64,000 bases of DNA, taken from SAR202 cluster bacterium bin22. Its GTDB lineage: Bacteria > Chloroflexota > Dehalococcoidia > Lucifugimonadales > UBA3495. Positions 26,844 through 36,100 of this stretch are shown one piece after another. A program made the position numbers and the translations under genes. The stretch is from NCBI GenBank assembly GCA_002238505.1, contig MPMM01000010.1, positions 62,001 through 126,000 of the forward strand, read 5' to 3'. Position 1 is the first letter of the stretch; every line of letters starts with the position of its first letter. The notes under the pieces are model-generated. The model searched no databases. It was not told the origin of the DNA and was given only the letters and a program-made list of their open reading frames with translations.

Positions 26844-27521
26844 CTACCCGCCCGAGACAACGTCGTCCAGGAGGCCATTTCGCACGCACCAGAGCACCAG
26901 CCCCTGCATGGACCGGACCGCCAGTTTCTGCTGAATTCCGTAGATTGCGTTGCGAATGGTCACTGCCTTGACCTCCCGCATCTCGGCTATCTGGGCGTAG
27001 GACATGCCCCGGGAGAAGGCAATGAGTATCTCCCGCTCCCGGGGAGTAAGGCCGGCCGTAGCCGTGGTATCTTCCGCCCCTGTGTTGTCACGTAAAGCCG
27101 CGAAAGTCCTGGTGACCACGTCGGCAGGTAAAAGAAGCTCGCCACGAACCACGCCTCGCACCGCGGACAGCAGGCGTTCCCGGTCCGTTTCCTTTTGGAG
27201 GTAGCCGGTGGCGCCGGCGGCCACGGCCTCCACCACAGCGTCCTCCGCCGTAGAGGCGGTCAGCATCATGACGCGGACCTCGGGCAGGGACTCCATAATC
27301 TCCCGGCAAGCCTCCACCCCGTCCTTCCCTGGCATCATTACGTCCATAATAACCACGTCCGGCGACACCTCGATGGCGACCCGTACCGCCTCTTCCCCGT
27401 CCGAGGCGTGCCCCACGACCTCAAAATCCCCGGCGTGTTCCAGTACCTGTTGCAGGCCGACCCTGACGATGGAGTGGTCGTCAACGATCATCACCCTTAT
27501 GCGTGAGTCTGCTGCCATCAA
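26844..27521 (-). CDS. NarL/LuxR-family response regulator
   Basis: A 225-residue two-domain regulator. The receiver domain has the acidic pair DD (residues 14-15), phospho-acceptor Asp60 in VVIMDVMMPG, the Thr/Ala switch region MLTAS, and Lys in YLQKE. The C-terminal LuxR-type HTH runs from about 155 (LTPREREIL) to 205. The first part of the recognition helix is RNAIYGIQQKL rather than the common NHLxxIYxKL. It is encoded 21 nt downstream of the histidine kinase and so is its cognate partner. Targets are probably in the neighbouring surface/sensor cluster; that is inference. Confidence 0.9.
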   Translation of the reverse strand: MMAADSRIRVMIVDDHSIVRVGLQQVLEHAGDFEVVGHASDGEEAVRVAIEVSPDVVIMDVMMPGKDGVEACREIMESLPEVRVMMLTASTAEDAVVEAVAAGATGYLQKETDRERLLSAVRGVVRGELLLPADVVTRTFAALRDNTGAEDTTATAGLTPREREILIAFSRGMSYAQIAEMREVKAVTIRNAIYGIQQKLAVRSMQGLVLWCVRNGLLDDVVSGG

Positions 27522-27542
27522 CCTCCTCCTGTCACTTTTCTA

Positions 27543-28835
27543 TCACTCCGACGGTATTACGCAGGTTACGCTGGCGCCGCCCAGCCTACCTTGTTCTTCC
27601 ACGACAAGATACCCGCCCAGGCGCTCAGCGGCGATGCTCATGTTATTGAAACCGTGGCCCCGCTCGGCGTAATCTGCGGGCAGCCCGATCCCGTTGTCCG
27701 AGATCGACAGGCTGATGTTTTCGGGGCTGAAGTCCAGGCCAATGCATACCCTGGTCGCCTCCGCGTGCCGGTAAGCGTTGGTCAGCGCATTGTGCGCTAT
27801 CGAGAACAGCACGCTCCTGGTCTCGGTGGAAAGGGGCGGCTCGACTCCCGTCTGCTCAATCTCGGCGGGCACGGTGGTGACGTTGGTAAAGCTGGTGGCG
27901 TGGGACCGCAGGGCCCGGCCCAACTCCCTGCCCTCGTAGATGCTTCCCATGTTTATGGGATGCCTAAGCTCCCAGATGGTGGACCGGGACAAGCGTGACG
28001 TCGCCTCAAGGGTGGCGGCAAGCTCCGGTTGCTCCTCTCCGGCCAGTTCCCTGGCCGTGTCGATGCCCAAGCCGATCATGTAGGCCGACTGGGCCGCGGT
28101 GTCGTGGATATTTTGGGACAGTTCGATCCTCTCCCGCTGCAACGCCTGGGCCAGTTCGAGCCGCTCCTGTTCCAGGGCCCGTTCCCGCTCCTGCGCCTGC
28201 CTCCACCGCAGGCGCTCGAAGTTGGTGGCAAAGTTCACCACCATAACGACCAGGTACATAACCGCTATCCTGGCCAGCAGGTCCTTTTCATCTCTTGTTT
28301 CCAAATCAAGCCCTTCCCCCGCGGTCAGGCTTATCGCCGTGTATATCACCGCCACCAACGTCACCAGGACCATGTTGAGCCTGAAAGAGGAGAACATGGA
28401 CGCGAACGCGGCCAGGGCTGGGTAGTAGAACAGGTGGAAGAAGGGATGGCTGAAGCCGTTGCTTATGGCTATCCCGGCTGAAATCAGGACCAGGTCCAGT
28501 GTGCAGATAGCCATGAGCCAGGGCCAGGCTATCGGCCGGTTGGTGCGGAGACGGTAGTGTATGTAGCCGTTAAGCCCGATCAGCGCCAACAGGAGCAGGG
28601 CATAGACGGCAAACCTGGGAAGCCCGTAGTAAGGACGGTACACCAGTTCGACCAGGCATACGGCTATAACAAACCAGTGCCCAGCTACTGCAATGGTCGT
28701 AACGTATCTCAGCCCTTCGGGCTCGATCTGGCTGGGCGTCCAGTTGCTAGCCTTCAGTGCCCGGGCTGCCTTCGAGATTAGTTGCATGCCCTGGGCGGAA
28801 TGAATTCCGTGAAACATCTCCCCTCTCCAGGCCAA
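27543..28835 (-). CDS. Membrane histidine kinase (NarX/DesK-type HisKA_3)
   Basis: A kinase of about 430 residues with six hydrophobic segments in residues 43-205, a Glu/Gln/Arg-rich coiled coil (about 206-240), the HisKA_3 phospho-acceptor His244 (IHDTAAQS) and a HATPase_c domain with the N-box NALTNAYRHAE and G1 box DNGIGLP. There is no large extracytoplasmic domain, so it senses within the membrane or through a partner such as the nearby Cache lipoprotein. The start is unclear: TTG 28835 lacks a Shine-Dalgarno, ATG 28817 is immediately preceded by GAGAGGGGAG, and ATG 28787 is possible. It is operonic with the response regulator. Confidence 0.88.
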   Translation of the reverse strand: MAWRGEMFHGIHSAQGMQLISKAARALKASNWTPSQIEPEGLRYVTTIAVAGHWFVIAVCLVELVYRPYYGLPRFAVYALLLLALIGLNGYIHYRLRTNRPIAWPWLMAICTLDLVLISAGIAISNGFSHPFFHLFYYPALAAFASMFSSFRLNMVLVTLVAVIYTAISLTAGEGLDLETRDEKDLLARIAVMYLVVMVVNFATNFERLRWRQAQERERALEQERLELAQALQRERIELSQNIHDTAAQSAYMIGLGIDTARELAGEEQPELAATLEATSRLSRSTIWELRHPINMGSIYEGRELGRALRSHATSFTNVTTVPAEIEQTGVEPPLSTETRSVLFSIAHNALTNAYRHAEATRVCIGLDFSPENISLSISDNGIGLPADYAERGHGFNNMSIAAERLGGYLVVEEQGRLGGASVTCVIPSE

Positions 28836-29425
28836 GCACCAGACCGGGCGGTTTGATTAGTTGCGTGAGGGCATCTCAACATTGCTCATAACAATCTAAT
28901 AAGACGAAGCCGTGTCTGCAAGAAGCAAATGCACCTTAAAGACATAGCAAAAGCACCTGTGCCTTGACGCGAAGGTTTAAGAGGTTTGCGCTTTGACGAA
29001 GAATTCCAACGGTTTCTGGACGGCAGCTGGCAACCAAGTTATGCCTCTCGATTGATTTAATGTCCTCCCGCTATTCGAGAGCACTCAGACCTTCCACAGA
29101 CAGGGCAAATGCCTCGTTGAAACAGGACGTTTGCCAATTGACGGGGCCGGTGAGAATCTGGAAAGCTGTCTTGGAGGTTTACTGACCGTGTTTTCAGGCC
29201 GTCATCTGACTGCCGCCATCTCATCAAGATATGCCGCTCCACATCCCAGGCGAGAACTTGCCCGGGCGCCTCCACACTCTTCTTCGAATGTCATAATCAT
29301 CATAACTTCTTCATCTATTATACGGATTCCCTCACTTATTATTCATAATAGTTAGGTAAAATATCATTTATTTGCCTTAATTGAATGATTTTGCCCAACT
29401 GTCATTAGTTCGAGGGATTATCCGA
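28836..29425. other. Intergenic region with AT-rich promoter zone
   Basis: About 590 bp between the divergent kinase and the second surface-protein gene. It contains leader element B (29100-29142). The stretch 29285-29385 is AT-rich and the most likely promoter zone. No gene is seen. Confidence 0.55.
29100..29142. promoter_or_regulatory. Hairpin leader element B upstream of a large surface-protein gene
   Basis: GGCAAATGCC (29104-29113) pairs with GGACGTTTGCC (29125-29135) and is followed by AATTGACGG. It matches element A at 21396-21440 over about 43 positions. Both elements lie 280-480 bp upstream of genes for large, related secreted repeat proteins. Confidence 0.5.
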
Positions 29426-32400
29426 ATGCAGAAAACATCGAGGAAGTCTGAATGGGCAAGGCTGCCGGTTCTGGCGTTGCTGGTCGTCGGCCTGGTGACT
29501 CTGCTGGCGGCGCTGGCGCCTACCCCCGCCCACGCAGTCCGACCCTGGTACGACATGTACTGTCTCGAAGAGCCGGTAACGGAAGGCGACAGTTTCGAAT
29601 TGTGGGTTACTAACAACAGCTGGGGTGGCTATATATCCGAGAATGCAGCCCAACCCTTCGAACTCTACTGGAGAACAACCTCCATTACCGCTGATGATCA
29701 CGACTACACCGCCCTGAGACACGAGAAACAGGTTGGCACCTACCACGAGACCTGGGGAATCAGGAGAATGTCCAGGACCTTCCATACAACTGAGGACGAC
29801 GTGTCGGAAGATACGGAGAAGTACCGGGTGTCGTTCACCTACGTAGGCCAGTCTTATGGTACAACCGCCTGCACCATCACCATCGAAGACGATGACGGCC
29901 CCGGCGCCAAGGAGATCTGGGTGGCTTCGACGCCCAGGGGAGAGGGAGGATACACCGTAGGCGAGACTATTACTTTCAAGCAGCAATTTACCGAGGCTGT
30001 AGAAGTACACGGTGACGATCTGTCCATTGAATTCGGCCTGGGCGAGAAATACTACGGTACTACACGCGATGCGGACTACGTGAGCGGCTCGGGTACGGAC
30101 ATCCTTACCTACGAGTATGACATCCACTGGGGTGACGTTGACGACAATGGCATTGACGTAACCAGTGGAACAATTGAAGGCGACGGTACCATCGTTACAC
30201 TGGCGGACGGCGCCGAGGTCAATTACAACTACCAGGGAATCGGCAACGTGCCGGACCAGAAGGTCTCCGGCAGGCCTTATGTGACGGGAGTAGCGGTCTC
30301 GTCTGCTCCCGCACGCGGAGACATTTATCGTAAGGATGAGACCATCGACATCAGTGTCAACTTCAGCCGGGATGTGGAGGTCGATGGCGACGTTTCCCTG
30401 AAAGTCCAGGTAGGCGAGGGTAAAGAGCGACCTGTCAATTTCCACTATAACCGGGGCTCCGGCACCGATACGCTGGTCTTCCAGCACGTAGTAAAAGTTG
30501 ATGACTATGATCCTGACGGACTCGTGGTTGACAACGGCAACGCCGGGGTCCCGGGTTATAACCTGGGCTTCGGGGGGTCGGGCAAAATCAATGAAGCCGA
30601 CGGTGTACTGCATGCCTTTACGGAATACGAAGGCTTGCCGGTGCAGCCGGAGCACAAGGTGGACGGTCGGCCCTACGTCTCGGGCATTTCCGTAGCCTCC
30701 AGTCCTCCCAACGGTGTTTCATACCGGTTCGGTGAATACATAGATATCGCTCTCCAGTTTGACCAGGTGGTCATGGTTCAGAACCTGCCCTACGTCCCGC
30801 TGTGGATCGGGACAGATACGGCAGGGAGGCGGGAGGAAGCCAAGTATATTTCCGGGTCGATGTCAGATGTGGTGACCTTCAGGTACCACATTGAGGAGAA
30901 CGATCTGGATACAGATGGCGTTTCAGTGCCGGAGCGGACAGGGTTCATCGGGGATGGCAAGATGATGATTCCTGACACAGACCGGGAGATGAACCATTTC
31001 ATTCCCTGCCTGGAAGCGCAGTCCGGCCATACGGTTGACGGCAGTATTCCCTTTATTGAGAGCGCCTCCATTTCTTCCGCGCCCGCCCAGGGGGACACCT
31101 ACCGGCTGGGTGAAGCCGTCGAGGTTTCGCTGACCTTCGACAAGGCAGTCGAAGTCCTGGGCCAGCCCACCATCCGCCTGGAACTGGGCGATGGAGAAGA
31201 CCGGAGAGACGCCACCTACGACCGGGGCGATGGGACCAAAACACTGGTTTTTGCCTATACAGTGCAGGCAACGGACGTGGACCGGGACGGGGTGGCATTG
31301 ACGGCGATGGAAAGCGAAGGGATTGACGGGCCCTACCGTGTTTATGAAGCGGGGACGGAGAACGAAGTAGAGGCCACCATCAACGGCGTAGCCAGCCTGG
31401 ATGGTCACAAGGTGGACGGCAGTCCCTATGTGACCACCGCAGCCATTGACTCAACTCCAGCCAGCGGAGAATCGTATCTCGCCGGTGAAACCATCCAGGT
31501 CTCCCTGACCTTTGACCGGGCTGTTGATGTTAAAGGTGATCCAACCGTCAGGCTGGCAATAGGCGACAACGAAAGACATGCGGAATACCGGGAGGGCACA
31601 GGAACCAGCACCCTGGTCCTGGAATACGAAGTGCAGCACGGTGATTCGGACACCGATGGCGTAACCATCACCGAAGACGGCCTGTCTCCGAACAGCGGCA
31701 GCATCGAAGACGAGTCGGATGTGAGCGCCAGCGTTAACTACGCCGGGGTAACGGCCGATGATCAGTTGGTGGATGCCGTTAAGCCTACTCTCGTCAGCAC
31801 GGCAACCACGGCCGACGGAGGGGAAGTCACACTAACCTTCAGTGAAGCAGTGCATGTGTCTGAACAGCTGCGGATCCTCTCCACCTTTACGGGGGTGGAC
31901 GTGGGAGTGTACCTGCAGGTCGTAATTGACATATTTGCCGATGGGCACCGGATGCATACCTCCGGGGCGGAAGTGTCCGGAACCGACCTGGCCCTGACGC
32001 TGGACACCGCCCTGCTATCGGGTCAGGAGGTAACGGTATCCTATGACAATGTCTTTACGGCGGACCTGCCCGACTTGCTTGTGGACAACGCCGGCAACGC
32101 GCTGGAAACCTTCTCTGCCCACTCGGTGACCAACAACTCCACGGTGGCTGATGACGGCAACTTCCTCTGGCCGGTCCTCAGCGCTCACAGCCTCACCATG
32201 ACGGAAGGCGGTACTTCCACCTACACCGTTGCGCTGGACTCCCAGCCCGATGAAGATGTGACCATTTCCCTGGCGGTAAACCCGGAGAGCCACCTTACGG
32301 CCAGTCCCACCGAGCTTAACTTCACCCCGGAAAACTGGGACACCGCGCAAACGGTGACGCTCACCGCAGCAACCGACGACAGCGGCCAGAGCTTCTGGCA

Positions 32401-32476
32401 GGAGATCATTCACACCTCCGACACTGCGGGATTTGTGGCCGGCCACGTGAAGGTGCTCACCGAAGACAACGGGTGA
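29426..32476 (+). CDS. Large secreted repeat protein (related to 21880-25203), SwmB-like C-terminal part
   Basis: A 1016-residue exported protein from ATG 29426 (GAGG upstream); an in-frame TTG at 29381 would only add a non-signal prefix. The signal peptide ends near AHA-VRP. After an N-terminal Calx-beta-like region there are five repeats of the type found in the protein encoded at 21880. Each carries S-(S/T)-x-P-x-x-G-(D/E)-x-Y and a GET/GEA-(I/V) strand, joined by KVDG/KVSG linkers. A SwmB-like domain (GGEVTLTFSEAV) and a final LTMTEGGTSTYTVAL domain follow. There is no C-terminal anchor; the stop lies inside a dispersed repeat (32467-32501), so the original 3' end may have been lost. Role: adhesion or extracellular matrix, inferred. 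Confidence 0.78.
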   Translation: MQKTSRKSEWARLPVLALLVVGLVTLLAALAPTPAHAVRPWYDMYCLEEPVTEGDSFELWVTNNSWGGYISENAAQPFELYWRTTSITADDHDYTALRHEKQVGTYHETWGIRRMSRTFHTTEDDVSEDTEKYRVSFTYVGQSYGTTACTITIEDDDGPGAKEIWVASTPRGEGGYTVGETITFKQQFTEAVEVHGDDLSIEFGLGEKYYGTTRDADYVSGSGTDILTYEYDIHWGDVDDNGIDVTSGTIEGDGTIVTLADGAEVNYNYQGIGNVPDQKVSGRPYVTGVAVSSAPARGDIYRKDETIDISVNFSRDVEVDGDVSLKVQVGEGKERPVNFHYNRGSGTDTLVFQHVVKVDDYDPDGLVVDNGNAGVPGYNLGFGGSGKINEADGVLHAFTEYEGLPVQPEHKVDGRPYVSGISVASSPPNGVSYRFGEYIDIALQFDQVVMVQNLPYVPLWIGTDTAGRREEAKYISGSMSDVVTFRYHIEENDLDTDGVSVPERTGFIGDGKMMIPDTDREMNHFIPCLEAQSGHTVDGSIPFIESASISSAPAQGDTYRLGEAVEVSLTFDKAVEVLGQPTIRLELGDGEDRRDATYDRGDGTKTLVFAYTVQATDVDRDGVALTAMESEGIDGPYRVYEAGTENEVEATINGVASLDGHKVDGSPYVTTAAIDSTPASGESYLAGETIQVSLTFDRAVDVKGDPTVRLAIGDNERHAEYREGTGTSTLVLEYEVQHGDSDTDGVTITEDGLSPNSGSIEDESDVSASVNYAGVTADDQLVDAVKPTLVSTATTADGGEVTLTFSEAVHVSEQLRILSTFTGVDVGVYLQVVIDIFADGHRMHTSGAEVSGTDLALTLDTALLSGQEVTVSYDNVFTADLPDLLVDNAGNALETFSAHSVTNNSTVADDGNFLWPVLSAHSLTMTEGGTSTYTVALDSQPDEDVTISLAVNPESHLTASPTELNFTPENWDTAQTVTLTAATDDSGQSFWQEIIHTSDTAGFVAGHVKVLTEDNG

Positions 32477-32501
32477 CGCCGTCCCGACAGTCAACGCCGA
32501 A
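32467..32501. repeat. 35-bp repeat, copy 1, overlapping a gene end
   Basis: Begins CAACGGGTGACGCCGTCCCG and continues ACAGTCAACGCCGAA. Copy 2 at 37103-37137 differs at only two of 35 positions. The TGA stop of the surface-protein gene is inside it. Confidence 0.7.
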
Positions 32502-32611
32502 GGAAGTTGCCCCGGCATCAAGGACGGTGGAAACACGTACCAGCCGGGCGGAGTGATGGTGTGCCACCGGATCCACAGGGGCGGATTGGAGGGTAAATCC
32601 GCCCCAGCGGG

Positions 32612-32760
32612 CTACCGCCGGCGCATCCGCAGGTAGTAATAACTGCCGCCGCCACTGACTACCAGCGCGGCCAGGACGACCAGCATCACCCAGACCAGCA
32701 CGCCCCGGCCGCCGGTTGCCACAGTGGCAGGTTCCGCGCCCGACGGGGGTGCGCCGAGCT
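32612..32760 (-). pseudogene. C-terminal membrane-anchor remnant of a surface protein
   Basis: About 48 codons ending in TAG encode a Pro/Ser/Thr-rich linker (GAPPSGAEPATVATGG), a hydrophobic helix (VLVWVMLVVLAALVVSGGG) and a basic tail (YYYLRMRRR). This is the classic wall/membrane anchor layout of large Chloroflexota surface proteins. It has no start of its own and its upstream edge runs into transposase sequence in another frame, so it is a truncated 3' end. Confidence 0.5.
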
Positions 32761-32764
32761 TCCG

Positions 32765-32846
32765 CTGGAGGAAAAGCCTCGTATAGCGATGCCACCCTAT
32801 GGGTATTCAGGTTGTCCAACACCAGGCGGACCACCGGCACATCGGG
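32765..32846 (-). mobile_element. IS630-family transposase fragment
   Basis: About 27 codons read PDVPVVRLVLDNLNTH followed by ASLYEAFPPAEA, matching the DDE region (the DNLNTH Asp and the following helix) of IS630-family transposases. A TAA stop precedes it at 32847-32849 and unrelated sequence follows. It is a dead remnant. Confidence 0.7.
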
Positions 32847-32945
32847 TTAGGCCTAATCCAGCCTCCAGCGCTCCCATCCGCAACGATTTTTTACCCGCTA
32901 TGCAACGCCCAGTCCTCTTCCAGGAATTTGCAAGGCAGACCATGT

Positions 32946-32969
32946 GTTTGACAGTGGATGGTGTCAAAC
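32946..32969. other. Short perfect hairpin
   Basis: GTTTGACA and TGTCAAAC with an 8-nt spacer. It lies in the debris region; it could be an old IS end or a weak structural element. Confidence 0.35.
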
Positions 32970-33183
32970 TGCCCTCTCGATTAGTTACGTGGCATAAGCA
33001 TATTGCCTATGTGTTAGCCGGCTCAATGGGTTCGCGACAGCGCCCGGCAGTGATAGAGGTTCAATGGGCCTAAAATGGATGATCTAACGGGTCGATGGCC
33101 TTAAAGAACCGGGGACGGGAGTATATCCCGCCCCCGGGCATGGGTCCGTTGGCGCGCTTATCTGGAAGAGAAGCCTCTGAGTC

Positions 33184-36100
33184 TTAGCGTCCTGCCAGGG
33201 AGATCTCGAACACTGCCGTGGTCTGGCTCCACTCGCTGGCCATTAGCAGCAGAGGAGTTCCCGTCGGGCTATCCTCTGCCGCCACTACCGCCAGCCCCTC
33301 AGGTCCCAGGTCGCCGGCAGTGAACCGCTCTCCATATGGGTCCACATCGTTGAAGTAGTCCACGAAGCGGGCCTGCTCGGGGTAGGTTACGTCGTATATA
33401 AAGACCCCTCCAGCCCTCTCCAGGCCCACGAAGGCGTAGTGGCGCCCCCACAGCTTGGTAACCGTTACCGCTTCGGGCTCGCTGCCCTTATCGTCGGAGC
33501 GCTGGTCGAACTCGGAGGCGAAGTTGTTGGCGTTGAAGATGACCGGCGCCTCCTCGGCAAGCACCTGGGCCATCAGGCTCCCGCTATCGAAAACCAGGTT
33601 CCCCGAGGTGTCCCAGATAGAGAAGGAGCGTGCCCCGTAGGCGTAGATTACGTCGTGGTCACCGTCGCCATCGGTGTCTCCCAGGGCGGTGGTGGTCTTG
33701 AGACGCCCCAGGCTTTCGTCCTGCTGCAGGGTGCTGGCATTAGGGAATGCGCGTGGGTCGAGGGTGAGGTCACCGACCCTGGTCTCCTCGCTGAACCCCG
33801 CATAGTCCCTTGCATCACCTTCGTTGGCGGTGACCAGGTACATCTGTCCGTCGGCCGCGGTGTAAGACGCCAGGGCATCGGGCTGGTACATCCCCAGCAC
33901 ATCCCAGTTACGGATGTTTATGCTGGCGTCCCGGTTGCTGGCATCCAACTCGTTGCCGGCCATTGAGTGGTCCTTGAAGCCCAGGGGCAGAATGGCGGTC
34001 ACGGTCCCCTGGGCGATGTTGACCTCGGCGATGGCGTTGTTTTCCTGCAAGGTCACGTAGGCTGTGGAGGAGTCGGCGGACACGGCGATGTACTCAGGCT
34101 CCACATCCTCTGCCAGGGAAGAGCCAGGACCAAACACCCTCAGGCCCTGCGTCATCAGCCCAGCCAGGTCGAAAGCTGCGGGATCGAATCCTACCGTTGT
34201 GACGCTGCTCGACCCGATGCCCCCGGATACGTCGATTATGCTGACGGTGCCCGCCGGGTCCATGCTGTAGTCGTCGTTGGGCTCGCCCTCGTTAGCCGTC
34301 AGGACGTACTGGCCGTTGGGGCTGAAGGTAACCATGTCCGGCTGAACGCCGACTTCGGCCGAGCCTACCTGGAGCAGGGTCTCGGTGTCGTAGAAGCTGA
34401 CCATGCCGTTGGCGGCTTCGTCCTCAGCCTGGACGGCTGCTGCCAGCACACCACCATGGACCGCAACACTGGTAACCGAGCCTCCGCCGGTCACCTCAAT
34501 TGCGCTGTGGGCGACGACCTCTGCCGGGTTGGACAGGTCCAGCACTTCGACGCCGCTGCCGACGGTTACGAAAGCCCTTTGAGTTCCTGGGTCGTAGGAG
34601 ACTATCTCGGCGCCCAGTTCGGAACTGAAGCCGCCCAGCCTGCTGAGGGCGATGTTCTGGGGTTCGGTCCGACGCAGCAGTACAATTTGCCCTCCCTGCA
34701 CCAGGTCTCCGAACAGATCGACGTTGAGGCTGTGGGCCTGGACGTTGATCAGCAAGGTGGTGGCATCGGCGCCGAAGAGGGTTGTAACATCCAGCACCCC
34801 GCTGGTCTCCCAATCGCCCAAATCGTCAGGGTCCGTATCAACAGCCCCCTTGGGCAACAGGGCATTGCGGTTCACCTGGGCGATTCGCACGACGCTCCCG
34901 TTGTAGGGGTCCATCTGCCAGATGGAAGCTTCCTGGGCACTGACGCCGCCGAAACCCCCGTAAGACCGGTCTTCTTGCTGGTAGATATAGCCGTCGTTGG
35001 CCCAGTCCAGGTTGTCGGGGCTTCGCAGCCCGAAGTCCGGCCCCATCTGGAACTGCCCACCGCCCGCATCGTCGCCCGAATAAGAGATGGTCACTTCCGC
35101 GCTCAGGTCGGAGAAGTCCACATCTACCACGTACACCGTGCCCCAAAGGTCGTTGGGGTGGCTCCGGTGCCCGGTTGAGTTGAGCACGAACTGGGTCCCG
35201 TCCAAGGGGTTCACGTCCACATCTTCAGGACGGGAAAATTTGAACGCGCCGGCCGCATCAGCCATCTCATCCTGTACTTCCATGGATGCGTACCCGACAG
35301 CGTCCCAGCCTTCCTGGCCGGCCATGCTTTCGTCCAGGATGTTAATCTCCACGAATTTGCCGCTGCGAGTTTCCCCGGTCCTGTAGAAGGTCTCCGAAGA
35401 CCTCTGACCACCGTCCTCTACCCAAACATAGAGGCTGCCTGAGGCGAGGCCGTTCCGGTCCGTGAAGCTGCCGCCCGGAGTCTTGTCTCCCAGGTAGAGG
35501 AGCAGGGGCGCGCTGGCCCGGTCGTCGCCGATGATGATGGCAACCTTTCCGGGATCGCCGGAGTCCAGGAGGGTGACGTTTTCGTAGGCGGCCCGTCCCG
35601 TAGCCGGGACCGCGTAGAGAGTGTTGTTCGCTACATCCTGGGCGTAAAGCTGGCCATCACTAGTTTCCTCGCCCGTGAAGTAGATGTCGTCGGCAAGCCC
35701 GTACTCACCGGCAGCGTAGAAGGCCGAAGAGCAGAGGCGACGCAGGTCGCCAAGGTCCGAGTCACCCAGGTCGACGGTGGCCTGGTCAAGCACCTGGCCG
35801 TAGCGGGTAATTATGGTGTCGTAGGCCAGCCCGGCAGACTTGACTGCCAGAGTCTCCTTATCGATGTCGAAGTATGATACCCGGGCGCCTCGAAGCTCTG
35901 TCCCGTTGTCCAGGGTGTATGCGTACCCCAGGCCGGGCCTGAGCTCATGGTTGGTAAGTACCCGTACCGTATCGACGTCCAGCTCGAATGCGCCGGCCCC
36001 GTCCAGGATTCCCACGGGCTGGTAGTCGCCTACCTTATTCCCGACGGTGAAGATGTGCTGGACCTCCCAGCCCGAGGCGGAAGGTGTGATCATCAAGGAG

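Larger units (their letters stand above)
32477..33183. other. Intergenic region with gene debris
   Basis: About 700 bp with no intact gene. It contains a minus-strand C-terminal membrane-anchor remnant (32612-32760), an IS630-family transposase fragment (32765-32846), an 8-bp hairpin at 32946-32969 and degenerate palindromes near 32571 and 33110. Confidence 0.6.

Noticed and set aside
21396-29142. c-di-GMP-I riboswitch for the shared leader elements
   Set aside because: The GGGCAAA and ACG fragments are superficially similar, but the loop pairs GGCAAATGCC with GTTTGCC, which the c-di-GMP-I fold does not do, and the second conserved hairpin is missing.
33967-35178. 403-codon antisense ORF opposite the PhoX-like lipoprotein
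   Set aside because: It runs antisense to a gene with clear domains; codon use and composition do not support translation.
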